Below are positions 11,799-24,229 of a stretch of DNA of 64,000 nucleotides, one piece after another. A program made the position numbers and the translations under genes. The notes below the pieces were generated by a model, which saw only the letters and a program-made list of their open reading frames with translations, searched no databases and was not told where the DNA came from. Source of the DNA: Serinus canaria (Eukaryota > Chordata > Aves > Passeriformes > Fringillidae); NCBI RefSeq assembly GCF_022539315.1, contig NC_066336.1:5460600-5524599 (forward strand), written 5' to 3'. Position 1 is the first letter of the stretch. Each line of letters begins with the position of its first letter.

Positions 11799-12603
11799 GT
11801 TCCTCAGCCATAAGAATCCTCTGTAGGGCTTCAGTCTCTGCTCCAACGTGACATCTAGAAAGAGGAATGACTTTTTTCTTTAGATAACAGCATTTTTAGT
11901 GACACATAGGGTGAAAAACCCCAAAGCCAACCCTCCTTGGTTTGGTGCCCTTGGCCAGCACAGAGTTCACAGGGCTGTAGGAAGCACGTGATTGTGGGCA
12001 CATCTTTGTGAATTTTTAGCTCTCCTTTCAAAAACAGGTCAGGATGGCCCTTGAAAGTTGTGTTGATGGGGTTGTGGGGTCAGGAATTATCCCTGGAGTG
12101 CAGAGAGCAGGGCACCCACAGCCAGGAGCTCCCACCTCCTTCAACACCAGCTCAGGCTTCTTCTGCCATCATCCATCCCCTCTGCTGTTCAGAGCCCTTC
12201 CAACCATTGCCCTCCTCCCTCAGTGGTTTGAGTGTGTCTGAGAGCTTGCAGACAGAGCTCCAGCTGGCTGTGACCAGGGGCTCCTCATCTCACACAGAGC
12301 AGCCTTTCCCTCCGAGCTGGAGTTCCAACGAGCTCCAGCTTGGTGTGGTAACTGTCCTGGGTGGCTCTCAGGCTTCCTGCTGCAGTTTTGTTGTGGCAGG
12401 AGCTGCCCAGCCCCTCCTGGCTCGGGGAGGGAGCAGGAATCTGCTGGAGAGGAGCAGCTCCAGCTCCCTAGGTGATCCCTGCAGAGCAGGGGAACGGCAG
12501 CGTCTGCTGTGGGCAGAGCACTTTCATCTGGCCCCAATCACCAGCTCCACACTAATTAAAAAAGCCCTTTCATAACTATGTAAATCCTTGACTTCTGTCA
12601 ACT

Positions 12604-12611
12604 TGTTTACA
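12604..12611 (+). promoter_or_regulatory. Possible miR-30 seed site in CLIC4 3'UTR
   Basis: TGTTTACA is the 8-mer complement of the miR-30 seed and lies in an AT-rich part of the inferred distal 3'UTR. An 8-mer can occur by chance; function depends on use of the distal poly(A) site. Confidence 0.3.
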
Positions 12612-13624
12612 ATCTGATCTTTAAATGCATTTTTAATTTCATCAAACAGCAATTAATCTACCCCCTGTTTAAATTTAAAATGCTGCTTCTAGCCCCTTCT
12701 CCAATTTAAAAACAGCAGTTACCCTTTCAAGTAGGCATTCCAGTTTGCAAGTTGGTTGCATGTATTAGCATGCTGAATAACTTGCTTTATTCTCAAGCTG
12801 AAATATGCTTAAATTCGCATTAAAACAGGTGACTTGTGTATTTCCTGAACACAAGGGGAAAATCCATCACCTGCACCCTGTTTTTGTGTGGGAGAACAGA
12901 TTATCCTAGGTGCAGTTTTATTTTATTTTTTTCCCCTTAACAAAGCTTTCCTTCTTGAGGAGATCCCTGCTGTGGAAAGGCTGCCTGTGGAACAAGAGGT
13001 GTGTGGGACTTGTGGAACAATTCCAGCCTGTCCATCCCTTCCCTGCATGTCCCACAGGGCAGCCCCAGCTTGCAGCTTTGCATTTTCCCATAAAATCGGT
13101 GTTTTCTCCACACTGGGCATGTCCAAACTGATCCAGAGCTGTGTGCAGCTCTGTGATAAGGAGAGAGATGTAATCAAATTTTTATGCTAAAGCAGCAAAT
13201 TAGCATTTGGTATCAAAGGAGCACAGACAGGAGTAAATGGGAGCTGCTGGAGCCAAACCCACTGATGCCTATCGGGGTGCAGAACAAAAAGTGGTGAAGT
13301 GCAGCCAACTCTGCTGCTCTCCCTTTGCCACTCAGAACCAGCTGAAGCCATCCAGTGAATATTTTTCAGGAGAAGGCTGGAACCCAAGTGAGAAATGCTC
13401 CATCTGCCTCAGAAGCTGTGCCACCAACTCCTGAGTTTGGTTTCTGGAGGGGGTTGGGAGCAGGATGAGGGGATGGAGACTCCCAAGACAGGACATCAAG
13501 GGTTGGAGCGTGGTTTGCAGAAATACTTGAAGAGTTGATACAATTTGTTGTAGTTTGCTTATGTCTTTCACTTTCTGGAACATCTTTTACAGATATACCA
13601 GTATACTGCTGGCAGCTATTGTTA

Positions 13625-13630
13625 AATAAA
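13625..13630 (+). terminator. CLIC4: Likely distal poly(A) signal of CLIC4
   Basis: AATAAA in the context GTTAAATAAAATTAT, followed within 30-50 nt by T-rich sequence that suits a downstream element. It lies about 3.95 kb after the stop, consistent with long vertebrate CLIC4 3'UTRs. Confidence 0.6.
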
Positions 13631-13650
13631 ATTATATTTTCACTACCAAG

Positions 13651-16600
13651 CAGATCTTTCTCTTATTTCTGAAGATTTCATGTGCAATCCAGGACTGCAG
13701 GGTGATGGGCTAAACTGCACAACACAACTTATTGGTAATTATGTTCTCCATTTTTGGCCTTCAGCTTTAGGGTTTTTTCAGTGGTGATGTGAATTAAGGC
13801 AGAATTAATGTTATTTCTAACATTATAACCAGCTGTGGTGCCCCTGAGAATTTAGAACTTCCTTAAAATTAAGAGCAAGCTGAGAAATAATGAATTTCCA
13901 CAATTTCTTTAGGAGAAGTGAGATGATTTTTTTTTTTTCAGATTTTCAGTGGAAAGTTAAGAACAGATCTTGGTAGTTTGTTTTTCTATGGAACGTAGGT
14001 TTTCAGAGATGTGTGAGATTTGATTTAAAAGACATCCAAAAAAATCTCAGCTTTGGTTTAGCTTTATCCCCTGAGTGGCCCCCTCAGGAGTTGAGATTGC
14101 ATTGATCCCATAAGAGAATTCCTGGATTTCAGAGCTCTTGTTCTGAGTTTCGGGTGGGTTTTTTTGCTGTCTTCTGCTTTCAGACAAGGTGCAGCAGCTC
14201 TGGCAGTACCAAAGTGTTTTAACCTGGGTTAGTGTTGTTCCAGGACTGCCCAAAGCTGTGACTGAGCACGCTGGGGTCGAGATGGCAACGTTTGAAAGTC
14301 ATCCCAGCCATGGAGGTGAGTTAGTCATCAGGTAATTAATGAAAACCTTAATTTCAGGGGGATCCAGAGCTGGCCTGTGCCTGGTGAGCAGTGGGGGGAG
14401 CAGCCTCCTGCTCTGGGCCTGCCTAAATTTGGGATGAGCTCTCCAAGCTGATGCTGGATTCTTTCCAGAGCTGGGAAAAGGGAACTGATGATTCTTTGAC
14501 TCAAGAGAAGAACTGCTGTGTTCTTACCACTGGACAGGGAGATGAAAACAGTTGCTAAACAAAGATCAAACATGTGAACTTTATAAATAAACAAACAAAA
14601 TTGATGCTAAGGGACGTCTCAGCTCCTTTGCCTACGGCTCTGGGCTTGGCAGGACCTAGGGAATGACTTTGTCAGTTTGCACACAGAATTGTTATTTTAA
14701 AGAGGCAGATTAAAGTGATACTGCTCCTCTTAATGAGTCTGAAAACATCCCTGTCCACACAGGGGGAATGTGGGGGAGAGGAGAAATCATTTATGGGCTG
14801 AGCTCTGAGTGCAGAGTGCAGCAATGTTCTAAATCTAAATGATCCTCAGTGATTAAAAATGCTGATTGGGGCAGCCAGACACCGAAGGCAGCAGGGCTGA
14901 GAGGCTGCCAGGGAGGGAGCTGGGGCTGCTTTGATGTGCTGTGCACTGCCAGCCTGGGCCAGGCCTGCCCAGGGACATGGGACTGACTGGAGCAGGCAGG
15001 GCCACTGCTCAGGGTCCTACAGAAAGCTGTGCTTGGAGTGGCAGCAGGAGCAGACAAATGTTATTTATGGTTTTCTTGGTTCTGTCCAGTGTGCAGAGGG
15101 CCATGAGCTGCTGTGGGTCCATCCAGGCTCCTCCATCCTCTGCAGCTTCTCCTGCTTTTCTCCCTTGCCTCCATGACTTTGCTGCTGCCTCTCTCCAGAT
15201 GTTCCCAGTGCAGAGCAGCCCCAGGCTGCTGCAGGGAGCCCAGCAGCTCCAGACAGCTTCTCCCAGCTGCTCTGTGCACAGAGCTCTCCCAGGGGAGCTC
15301 CAGCCCCTGGATACTCCTGCTATTATGGGATGCCAGGAAAAAGGTGATGACCCCCCAGTTGTCTTCCTGAGCCATTTCCTGCCTGAGGCTTTGAGCTGCA
15401 TTAGAGGCTTTGCTGCCTTTAAACACAGAGCAGAAGAGCTGCACCCTGTGAGCAGCCATGTGGAGCTCCTGCACAGCTGCTGGAGGTTGTTTTTGGGGTA
15501 AAGTTCTTGTTGGGAAGAGCCTAATGAGGAATGGGATGAACTGGATCCCTGGAGTTGACTTTAGAGGCCATGAGTTCATTTCTGGTCTGTGTCAGGCAGG
15601 CTGTTCCCATTTGTTGTGAAAATGGAGGGTAATTAAAATGGAGGGTGAACTATTCCCCTTTCCTTGACTGGGTGTTTGTTCCATTTCAATAATTTAATTT
15701 CAGAAATTCAAAGTAATCATTTCCTTTGGGAGATTTTGGTGGTATTTCCCATCTGTAGCTACAATCATCTCCCTCTGAGAGCTGAGTGGGGACCCTGTGG
15801 AGGGCAGAGCTTGGCCCTGAACCTGGCCTGGCCCAAGTCTCACGTGTGGCTCCAGGTGAGTCCCAGCGCTGCTGCACCTCCTGTCAGGAGCTCCTGGGGT
15901 GAAGAGGGGACCTGAGGTCGCTGCCCTGGAGGCTGCTTGAGGACAAGGACACGTGCTCTGAGGGAACTGGCTTTTCTTAGCAGTGCTGCTCACAGTGACT
16001 CCAGTTCATCAGCTGCCCTGGCTGCTGGGGGTGAAGCTCCAGCAGGGCCCCAGAGCTGTGTGAGCACCCAGCCCTGCTCTGTGCCTTGGAGCTGAGCTTT
16101 GCCATCCAGCCTGGCTGGATCTGTGCATGTGTTTGGAGCTGGAGAATGGAGCCTGTGCTGTTTGGCTGCTAGGTGGCATCACCTGTGGCACAGGAGCCAG
16201 GATGCCCAGGCAAGGACAGAGGGCAGGAAAGTGCTGGGAGCTTTTGGGGATTTAGTGTGGGCAGGCATGTGCTGCTTCAGCTACTTCTGAGTTTTAATTT
16301 CCTCAGGCAATAGCTCTTATAGGGACTGGGAGTTCCTGCAGTCTGTGTTTGGTTGTTTTTTAGGGCAGTGGTTGGCTCTTCATCTTGCTGCACCCACTCA
16401 CCCAGGAATCAGATCCACAACAGCACAGGAGCATTTAATGCAGGCTCCATGCACGGGCTTGGTGGGTTTGAAGTGTTCAGGGTGAGATTTCTTCATGGGG
16501 CTTTAATTTCCCGGCTTTTTGTGGCCTTGGAGCCAGAGTCAGCAGCCAAGGAGGAATGTGAAATAATGCTGCTCTGACCTTTGGGTGAATTCTTCTCTGT

Positions 16601-18590
16601 GAGGTTCCTTGAGGAGAGATTCTGCACACTTGCAGGCAGCTCACAGGATGGATTTTGCCCCTGGCTCCCTGCAGGCAGCAGAGTGTGGCAGCCCAGCCCG
16701 GGCACTCTGAGATCCTTCTGTCCCAGGGGGCAGTGAAAGATGCACACGAACAAAGCTGCTCACAGCCTGACCTGCCCAGAGGCATCAGGGGCCAAAATCC
16801 CTTCTCAGGCTCCTTCTGGCCTCCCCTCCAGCCCACACTTCCCTTAGGAGCAAAACCTGCTCGTCTTTCCCACGAGACCCCTGGGTTTGCCGTGGCTGCT
16901 GCCCTGCCTGAGCCAGCTGACATTTCACTCTCTGGGGGTGCAGAGAAACCTGCTGGGGGCTCCTGAGGGCAGCTCCTGCTCCAGAGCTCAGCTGCAGGTG
17001 CTTGACTCTGGTTCCAGATGGTTTTAGCGCCGTGCTTGAGGAGGGAGAGGCTGCTGGAAGTTGTGGATGGCTGGAAGAGAAGGATCCTGAGTATCCTAAC
17101 ACGACTCTGGGAGCCTTTGAAGTGCTCTCCTGCCATCCCTCCCCGAGCTGCACCTTTCATCCCTCGCCAGCGCTTCCCCAGCTGGAGCCATGAAAGGGAA
17201 ACTACAGAAGCCATAAATCCTGGCTGCCAACATCTCCACTGGGGAGATTTCACAACGAGCCCGAGCTGCTGCAGAAGATAAGAGAGGGCCTTGAATCCCA
17301 GGCAAGTCAGGGCTGGTTCCTGGGAAGAGCTGAGCTCCACGGCATCGTTGGGGGTCCCTCCTGGGCCCAGGAGCTGCCTCTGGGTGCCCTGGGGTGAGCC
17401 CCAGCCTGGGGCAGAGCTCCCCAGCCCTGACCCTGGGGCAAAGCTGTGTTTTGGGAGGAACAGCCCCTCTGCTCGCTCCTGCCGTGGTTTAGCTGCTCCC
17501 AAAGGTTGATTTTATCACACCTGCAGGAGCTGGGCTGGCAAACCCCTGCTGCAGCAGAACCCCCTGTGCAGAGAGGCCAGGAGGGGCTCCAGCAGTGCTG
17601 ACCCCCAGGATCCCTGCTCTGGCCATGCTGGCTGCTGGAACAGGAGATGGAAGGTGGGGGATCTCTGTATCTTCACTCAGAGAGCAGCCAGAAGGCTCCT
17701 GGCTCTACCAGGAGTGTTGGTCCAACAGAGGGGAGAACCAGCCTGAACTGCCAGGTAGCTCTGAAGCCCCCAGCAGCAGCTCCAGCTCCAGCTGCCCTCC
17801 CACGGGGACCTTGCTGGGTTTCCCTTCCCATCACAGGCGAGGGCAGAGTGGATCCACTCTGGAATTTGGCGCTGACACCCAGACAAAGGCCGGGCTCTGA
17901 GGAGGCAGAGGCTGTGTCTAGGAATTCACAGCAGCAGCTGCTGGTGCAAACCTCAGCCAGGCAGGAGCTGTCCTTGCCCTCCAGGGATGCCTTGGCTCTG
18001 GCAGGGCTGTGCTCGCTCAGACTTTCTTGGAACAGGAGCCTCGATATTGGCTCCACCGTGGGACCTTTCCCTCTGTTTCAGCTGAAAAGCAAATCCTCAA
18101 ATTGCTGCCTTAGTGATTATTGGGATACAGGATAGGCCTTCCCAGTAATGCAAAGGGGTAAACAGTCCTTGCCTGCTGTCACCTGGTGGAGCAGGAGATG
18201 TGGATTTGGGGCAATTGGGATTTCTGGATCAGCTCCTGGGGGCTCCATCTCCTGCAGGTCCTGTCAGACCCCTCTGTGCACTGCAGACCTTCCCTGCCTG
18301 CTGCATTCCTGTCTCTCACTCCCTCCTAATTTCCAGAGCAGTGGGAAACTCTGGGGGAGATTCCAAGAAGAGTCCTGGATGCAGCAGAGAGATGGAGAGC
18401 AGGAACCAGCCCAGGATCTCCTGTGTCTCCCTGCAGAGCCGCCCTCCTGGGACACGCAGCAAGAATTCCCGGCCCCAGAGGTGTCCCCAGCTTTGGTGGC
18501 ACTGGGACAGGCTGGTGGGGAAAGGCCCGGGCTGTGGGCAGGGATTGGGAATGTTTCCAGGTGGGGCTGGTGCCAGAAGCAGCCGGCGCT
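13651..18590. other. Intergenic DNA downstream of CLIC4
   Basis: The first kilobase is AT-rich; GC content rises from about 14.8 kb. Long open frames occur on both strands at once (for example near 15.0-15.6 and 16.5-17.5 kb), as expected in GC-rich DNA with few stops, and show no domain or splice structure. I see no gene here. Confidence 0.65.
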
Positions 18591-18595
18591 GTGAC

Positions 18596-18828
18596 GGTCC
18601 CGGGTTTGTGATGACGATCCCGGTTTGTGATGATCCCGGATCCCGGTTTGTGATGATCCCGGATCCCGGTTTGATGATCCCGGGCTGTGATGATCCCGGA
18701 TCCCGGTTTGATGATCCCGGGCTGTGATGATCCCGGATCCCGGGCTGTGATGATCCCGGATCCCGGGCTGATGATCCCGGATCCCGGTTTGATGATCCCA
18801 GATCCCGGGCTGTGATGATCCCGCCGGC
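18596..18828. repeat. GATCCCGG-type minisatellite
   Basis: An array of about 9-10 imperfect units of roughly 23 bp and related shorter units, built from TGATGATCCCGGATCCCGG with spacers GTTTG or GCTGTG. The units are CpG-rich and contain near-palindromes (CCCGGG, GGATCC), so single strands could fold. The array sits in GC-rich intergenic DNA and creates a stop-free frame on the - strand. Confidence 0.95.
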
Positions 18829-20750
18829 CTGTGGAGGTCAGCCTTGGCTCGGGAACCTCCCGGGGCTCCTCTGAGGCTGCGCCTCCCACCCGGCCGAGGC
18901 TCGCTGCCCCTCGCTGCCCTCCTGCAGCATCCTCCGCGATTTCCTTACTGATCCTGAGGGGAGAACACAGCGGGGTCTGGGCTTGGCTTGGAGAAATGTT
19001 TGTGAACCCATCCCAGGGTCTGCCCATGTGCTGAGCTGTGTCCTGCACTCTGAGGATGCAGAGGTGACCACAGATGGACCCGGGGACTCCTTTTGGTTCT
19101 TTGCTGTGCTTTGGGATGGTTTTTTGGGTGGTTCTCTGGATCTGAACCCTGGATCTGAGCTCTTTTTATCAGAGGAATAATTCTTTCCATTTCCCAGCCA
19201 GGAGAGCTGAAACCCCGTGGAGGCTTTGGTGGCTCAGCAGCTGCTGCCAGGCTCTGCTGCTCCCTGGGTCGCTGTCCCCACTGGAGCTCCCTGAGCTCCA
19301 GCACATGTGGAGAAGGTGGATCCCTGTTTTAGAGGAGCTCGTGTTCTCTGCCATTCCCAGGTTTCTCTGGATGCCACAGAGAGTGTTATTAAGCAGATGA
19401 AAGGCCAAGGAACGAGTTTGCTGTGCTTGTGCTTGCCCAGGGCTGAGCTTTCTGCCCCTCCCCCGGTTTTTAGTGCATCCATCCTGCACCAAGGTCACCC
19501 CAGGAAGGGTCTGTGATGGTGGTGATGGAGCTAAACCAGTGACAGTTTTGTTGCCTGAATGGTGCCTGGGCTGAGCTGAATGACAATTCCATCTTTTGCT
19601 TGCTGCAGCCTGTTCTTCCCAAAAAAAGGGGCAGCCCCCTCCTCCCAGAGCCTCCTTCCCCTGCCCTGCTCTGTGCTGAGTCCTGAGTTCCTTCCACGAG
19701 TTCCAAAGAGGAATGGCCTGGGCAGGGTGTGACATCCTCTGCTCTGGACCGGGGGGTTTGGGGCTCACCCCGGCCACAATGTGTGAGCAAACTCCTGGAG
19801 CTGGGCCCAGAGGGGAAGGAGCTCCTGGCAGGAGGGGCTGCCCTTCCCGGGATCCACAGCTGCCTCTTGCTGCAGGTCCCGAGGTTTTTACAGGGGGCAG
19901 GAGAGGCTGATTTCAAGGAGCAGGTAAATAAATCCCTGTGGGGCTGGGCAGCCTCGGTGGCACCGTGGTCAGGGGTCTCTGCTCTCTGCTATGCCCAGGG
20001 CTGGTTCTCCCTGCTGGTTTCCACGGGCTCTGGAAGTGCTGGAATCACTGCCAGAGCTCTTGGTTCTGCGCCCTCTCTCCAGACCAAGGCAGCCTCAGAA
20101 CCCCCAGGGATCTCCTCCAGCTCCATCCCTCAGGATGTCCAGCCCCAGAGGCTGGAAGGAGAGCAAGAGGCTGGAGAGGCTGGCCCAGAGCTGCTGGAGC
20201 TTCCCCAAGGCTGCCAGGTCAAACCTGAGAGGTTCAAGTGGCTTTTCCTGGAATTCCATGGAGGAGAGGAGGGACTGGGAGCCCGGTGTGGGACAAAGGG
20301 AGGGAGAGGGAGCAGGAGGTGCAGAAACAAGGGCTGGGTGAGGCACCAATGCCCATGGGGGGCACTGCTGGCCGAGGGAGAGCAAACCAAAGGCACAGAT
20401 TGAGGCTGGGTGTCTGGCAAACTCTGCAGCTCTGGGGCAGTGCCCCCGTGGGGTGAAGGCTGTGCTGGAGCAGCAGACAGGCTGGTCTGGGTGAACGTGG
20501 CTGCCTGGGGGCAGGGAACAGGTTTGGTGACTCCAGCCCTGCTTCTCTGGGGTTTGTGGGCTCCTCCTGGCCCGGGCCTCCCCTGTCCCACCGTAAACAG
20601 AAGCTCTGGACCCGGGACAGGAGTTCCCATCCATCTTCCTTAGGCTGGGCTCTGCCATCTCCTGCTGCTCCTGCTGAGAGCTGCAAACAGCCCCCGGCCC
20701 TGAGAGGGATTATACAAATGAGGCTGGTGCAGGGCTGTAATTTCAGAGGG

Positions 20751-20783
20751 TTTTTTTTTTCTTTTCTTTTCTTTCTCCTTTCC
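20751..20783. repeat. Pyrimidine tract
   Basis: T10 followed by CTTTT and TTTCTCC runs; simple low-complexity DNA. Confidence 0.9.
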
Positions 20784-20954
20784 TAAAAAAACCTTTTGTG
20801 CACTTTGGAGCAAGCCTGTCATATTTCTTGGAGTCTCCAGTGACTCCTTCATCCTACAGACTTTCTGGAGTCCTCCTAGTTAGGCCGAGGACTGCATGAT
20901 TCATTGTGTGCTGGAGATTTAATACTGCACGGAAAACAGGCCCAGTTCAAATTT

Positions 20955-21009
20955 GTTTTCTTTCTTTCCCCCTCCCCTCTTTTCTTCTTTTTTTTTTTTT
21001 TTTTTTCCC
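20955..21009. repeat. Pyrimidine-rich / poly(T) tract
   Basis: CT-rich run leading into about 19 consecutive T; simple sequence. Confidence 0.9.
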
Positions 21010-22089
21010 TACTTGGCTTCTCACTTACAACCTGGAATTTCTTTTTTTTCACAAGGTATAAAATAAATAGGTTCCCAAATATGTCCAGGAGGAAATGATC
21101 CCGTTGGATTTTTCAGCTCCTGTTTTAAGGCTGTTAAAAACAATTTGGAGCTGTTCATCTTTCTCAAGGGCTGGCTGTGTGTTGGGAAGACCCTCTCCCA
21201 TCTCTCCTGGGTCTCCATGAACAGCTCAGCCTCTGCTGCATCTGGACACGTGTATCCCCAGCCAAAGACTTTTGGGCTTGCCTTTCCAAGGGTGAGATGT
21301 AGATTTTTAATGCCAAAAGGGACCTTTTTGGTTGTTGTCCCATCCTGGTTGATCAGCAGGTGATTCTCTGGGTCTGATGTCACCCATATGCTCCCAACCA
21401 TGGCTGGGATTGGGATTTTCCCAGGACAAAGTGCTCTGAGGGGCACTGAAGTGGTGACCTGACCCTGGGAAGAATTAATTGAACCCTTTAATTAGAGGTT
21501 GCCTGCAGTGAGGTGCCTCTGTCCTGCCCAGGCTCCTCTTCATCTGCATTTTCCAAATCCATGGTAATGAATTCCTGTCCCTCTCGGCCATGAGCTGAGA
21601 ATCAATGCTCCAGAGGAGCCCAAGGCTGGCTTTCCTGGGATTTGGTTCTGGGAATGAGCTCCTAGAGCAGCTCCTGACCTTTCCTGCAGCACTCCAGGAG
21701 CCTGATTTCCAAAACCAGGCACTCCCACAGCAGGGGCAGCCTGGAGCCCATTCCTGGGACTCAGGGGCAGCCTGGAGCCCATTGCCAGGGTCCAGGATCC
21801 CTGCAGGAAGGTGGATGAGCTCCCTGAGCCTGCCGAGGATGCTCTGCTGTCCCTGCCCCAGGGTTGGGGGCACAGCTGCACCTCGGGATGCCAATCCCAG
21901 CCCTCTGCTCACCCCCGTGGGGATCCGGGCCCAGGGCAGAGCTGCTGTCCCTGTGCCCCCAGGTAAAACCTTTGCAGCTCCTCAGGCTCAGAGAAATGGC
22001 TTCCCCCCCATCTCTGAAGGACTTCTGGGCCACCCGGGAGCCCCAGCTCCTGGTGCCACCCAAGGACACCCAGGGCAGCCCCCAAAGCT

Positions 22090-22480
22090 GCAGACCCCGC
22101 GGCAGGGAAGGGGGCAGGGAGTCGTGCCTGGTCCCAGCTCCGTGCTGGGGCAGAACCCGCACTTCCAGCTCTGTTTCCCGTCCCTCTGAGCGGGGTCTCG
22201 TGTCCCCGGGCCGTGCCCAGCCCAGCCCGGCCGGAGCGGGGGTCACGGCCGGGCGCTCCTGCAGGTGCATCCCCCCCGTCCCGCCGGTGGCTCCGGGGCC
22301 GCCGCCGCCCCTCGCAATCTGCAGCCATCGCGGCGGGGCTGCCGCGGCCCCGGAGCGCCCCGGGCTGCCCGGACCGCCGCTCCGCGCCCAGCCCCGAACC
22401 GCGGCGGGCCGGGGCCGCTTCCATGTGGTTCCGCCACCGGGGGCTGCAGCTTCCCGGCCGGGGTGGGGCCGGAGCCGGGG
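22090..22480. promoter_or_regulatory. Intergenic CpG island
   Basis: Very dense CpG (many GCCGCCG, GCGGCG and CCCGG words) over about 400 bp between the two gene ends. CpG islands in birds usually mark promoters, so an unannotated transcript start or distal regulatory element is possible. It gives way to an AT-rich stretch with several ATTTA words at about 22575-22603. No protein frame is convincing. Confidence 0.6.
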
Positions 22481-24154
22481 GCTGGAATTGCTTCAGCCAC
22501 CAGCCTTTAATCCCGTCTGAGGTGACTCAGTGCCCCCGGGGGCCCGAGTTAAGCTCGCTCTCGCCACACCGTACATTATATTTATTTCTTTATTTATTTA
22601 TTCGTGGGCAGTGCGGCTGCGGGAGCAGCGCAGGGAGAGATAGCCCGAGATGGGGAGTTAAGCGAACCTGTTGGACCTAAACCCGGCCCAGACGAGGAGC
22701 CCATCTGCGGTCTCGGTGCAGCTCAGCCGCGGCTGAGGCAACTCCTCAAACCTGGGCTGCGCTCCTCAGGGCTCTGCTCCGCTCCTGCCAGCCCCGGGTC
22801 GCACCTGCCCCCATCCGGGGCTGCACGAGGGGTCCTGCTGTCCCTGTCACCCCTCGGACTGTCCCTGCCACCCCACAGCATCTCCCCAGCTGCTTTTCAG
22901 TCTGATTTGTCCCGTTTGCAGAGGGCGAATACTTGGGCTGGTGTGGTGGCCGTGCCCCTGCAGAGCCAGCAGCACAGGTGCCCCTCAGGACTGGAGATGC
23001 TGAGCACGGAGCAGAGAGGTCCCAAATCTCCCCGACTCTAAATCTGGGCTCCCTCTGTGCCTGCTGAGCACACTTGGCTGCTGGCAGGGATGTAGCAACT
23101 CCCCAGCACACATGTTGGTGGTTTTGAGGGCTAAATTGGACCTTGGGAATTAGCAGCCTTGTAAGTCAATAACAACAAGTCCTAATGAATGCAAGATGTC
23201 CCCAGGAAATGAAAGCTCCTCTGCTGGACTGGGATCCTGTGACTGGGGGAGAGGACCAGTAAACAAGCAGGAATGCTTCAGCTGGAGATGAGCAGGAGAT
23301 ACAAACTCGACATCTCGGTATTGCAAACACACCCCGAGTGTGGGTGGTGGTGGCGGGGGGAGCCCGAGCCATCGGCAGTTGTGAAACGTGGCCGTGTCTG
23401 ACTCCTGAGTGTCCCCTGCGTCCCCCCGGGGCTGGGGTGACTCCAGCAGCCCCTCCAGAGCCTGCCCTCGGGAGCCCCTGTGCCCTGTCCCTGTCCCCAC
23501 TGGGCAGCCTGGACATGGCTGGGCCATCGGGGAGGGTGCAGAGGGGAGGTTTGGGCTTGGGATTGGCTCTGGGGCTCTGGCTGTGCTGGGAGGAGGGAGA
23601 GGGGCTGCAAAACACGGGCTGTGGTGCTCCCTGGGCTGCCCCGAGGGCAGGAAGGGGCTGTGGGTGAGCCCAGGGGGGATCTGGGGGCTATTCCTGGGGC
23701 AGAGCAATCCCTGGCCTGGCTCATCATGTCCTCAGGGACAGGGGACTTTGTCCTCATGAGACAGGAGAGTAAATGGCCTCATGGATCCCTCTGGGAGATG
23801 GGACCTTGTGGGTCTTGTCCCTCAAACCAAAACCATTTCCCCAAACCTGCAGGAGCCCAGCACCTGCGAGAGCTCACCCAGCTCCAGCGAGCCTGGGAAT
23901 GGGCTGAGATTGTCCCAGTGCTGTGTGTCCCACCGAGCTGGGCACGGGGGTGGAACTGGGAGCCCCAGGAGCTGGTGCTGGCTCAGGATGTCCTCGGCGG
24001 GAGCCGGGAATGGCGGCGTTGCCCAATCCACGCGCATGGAAATGAAGCGCTTTGTGCGCAGAAAAAGCCTCGTTCTGCAGAGGCGCTGGGTGTGTGCGCG
24101 TGTGGGAGTTCAGACTCCGCAGGAGCAACCTTGGATGCCTGGAAAAATCTCCTT

Positions 24155-24195
24155 TGTGCATTTAATTAGCGGTAAACCCCATTTGCATGAGAGAT
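24155..24195. promoter_or_regulatory. Homeodomain plus octamer motif patch
   Basis: TTTAATTAGC at 24161-24170 carries a TAATTA homeodomain core, and ATTTGCAT at 24181-24188 is a perfect POU octamer. The surrounding 24.0-24.3 kb is complex non-repetitive sequence next to a CpG-rich block, suggestive of a distal element. This is inference from motifs. Confidence 0.35.
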
Positions 24196-24229
24196 GCCTC
24201 TCGGTCTGAAGCTGCTCGTTGATCAGCCC

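Larger units (their letters stand above)
1698..13650 (+). other. CLIC4: CLIC4 gene, exons 2-6 and 3'UTR (5' end outside window)
   Basis: Five coding exons encode residues 25-253 of a 253-residue chloride intracellular channel protein; 690 coding nt including the stop are present. Family knowledge: CLIC proteins have a glutathione-transferase fold (thioredoxin-like N domain, all-helical C domain), exist in soluble and membrane forms, and CLIC4 acts in cytoskeleton and vesicle traffic, redox reactions and nuclear signalling. The exon 2 motif with Cys35 (NCPFSQR), the exon 5 helix region and the KKYR nuclear-localisation patch in exon 6 are all visible. I prefer CLIC4 over CLIC5 and CLIC6 because nearly every residue matches remembered vertebrate CLIC4 and the neighbour is RUNX3. 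Exon 1 with the start codon lies upstream of base 1. All phases join without a frameshift, so the gene looks intact. Confidence 0.96.
9674..13650 (+). other. CLIC4: CLIC4 3'UTR (about 4 kb)
   Basis: The DNA after the stop is AT-rich and lacks coding signal up to an AATAAA at 13625 followed by T-rich sequence. Vertebrate CLIC4 transcripts are known for 3'UTRs of several kilobases, so the distal signal is plausible. Nearer signals at 11023 and 11793 would give UTRs of about 1.4 and 2.1 kb. The 12.54-12.86 kb stretch contains a possible miR-30 seed match. Transcript ends are inferred from motifs only. Confidence 0.65.
18829..22089. other. GC-rich intergenic DNA
   Basis: This stretch holds unique GC-rich sequence with pyrimidine tracts at 20751-20783 and 20955-21009. 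Multiple overlapping open frames on both strands lack any recognisable protein family. No gene is supported. Confidence 0.6.

Noticed and set aside
16477..17502. 341-codon - strand ORF
   Set aside because: Composition-driven open frame with no known family, shadowed by several frames on the other strand.
18326..19048. 240-codon - strand ORF with GSGIIxPGSGII repeats
   Set aside because: The repeats are a direct translation of the GATCCCGG minisatellite.
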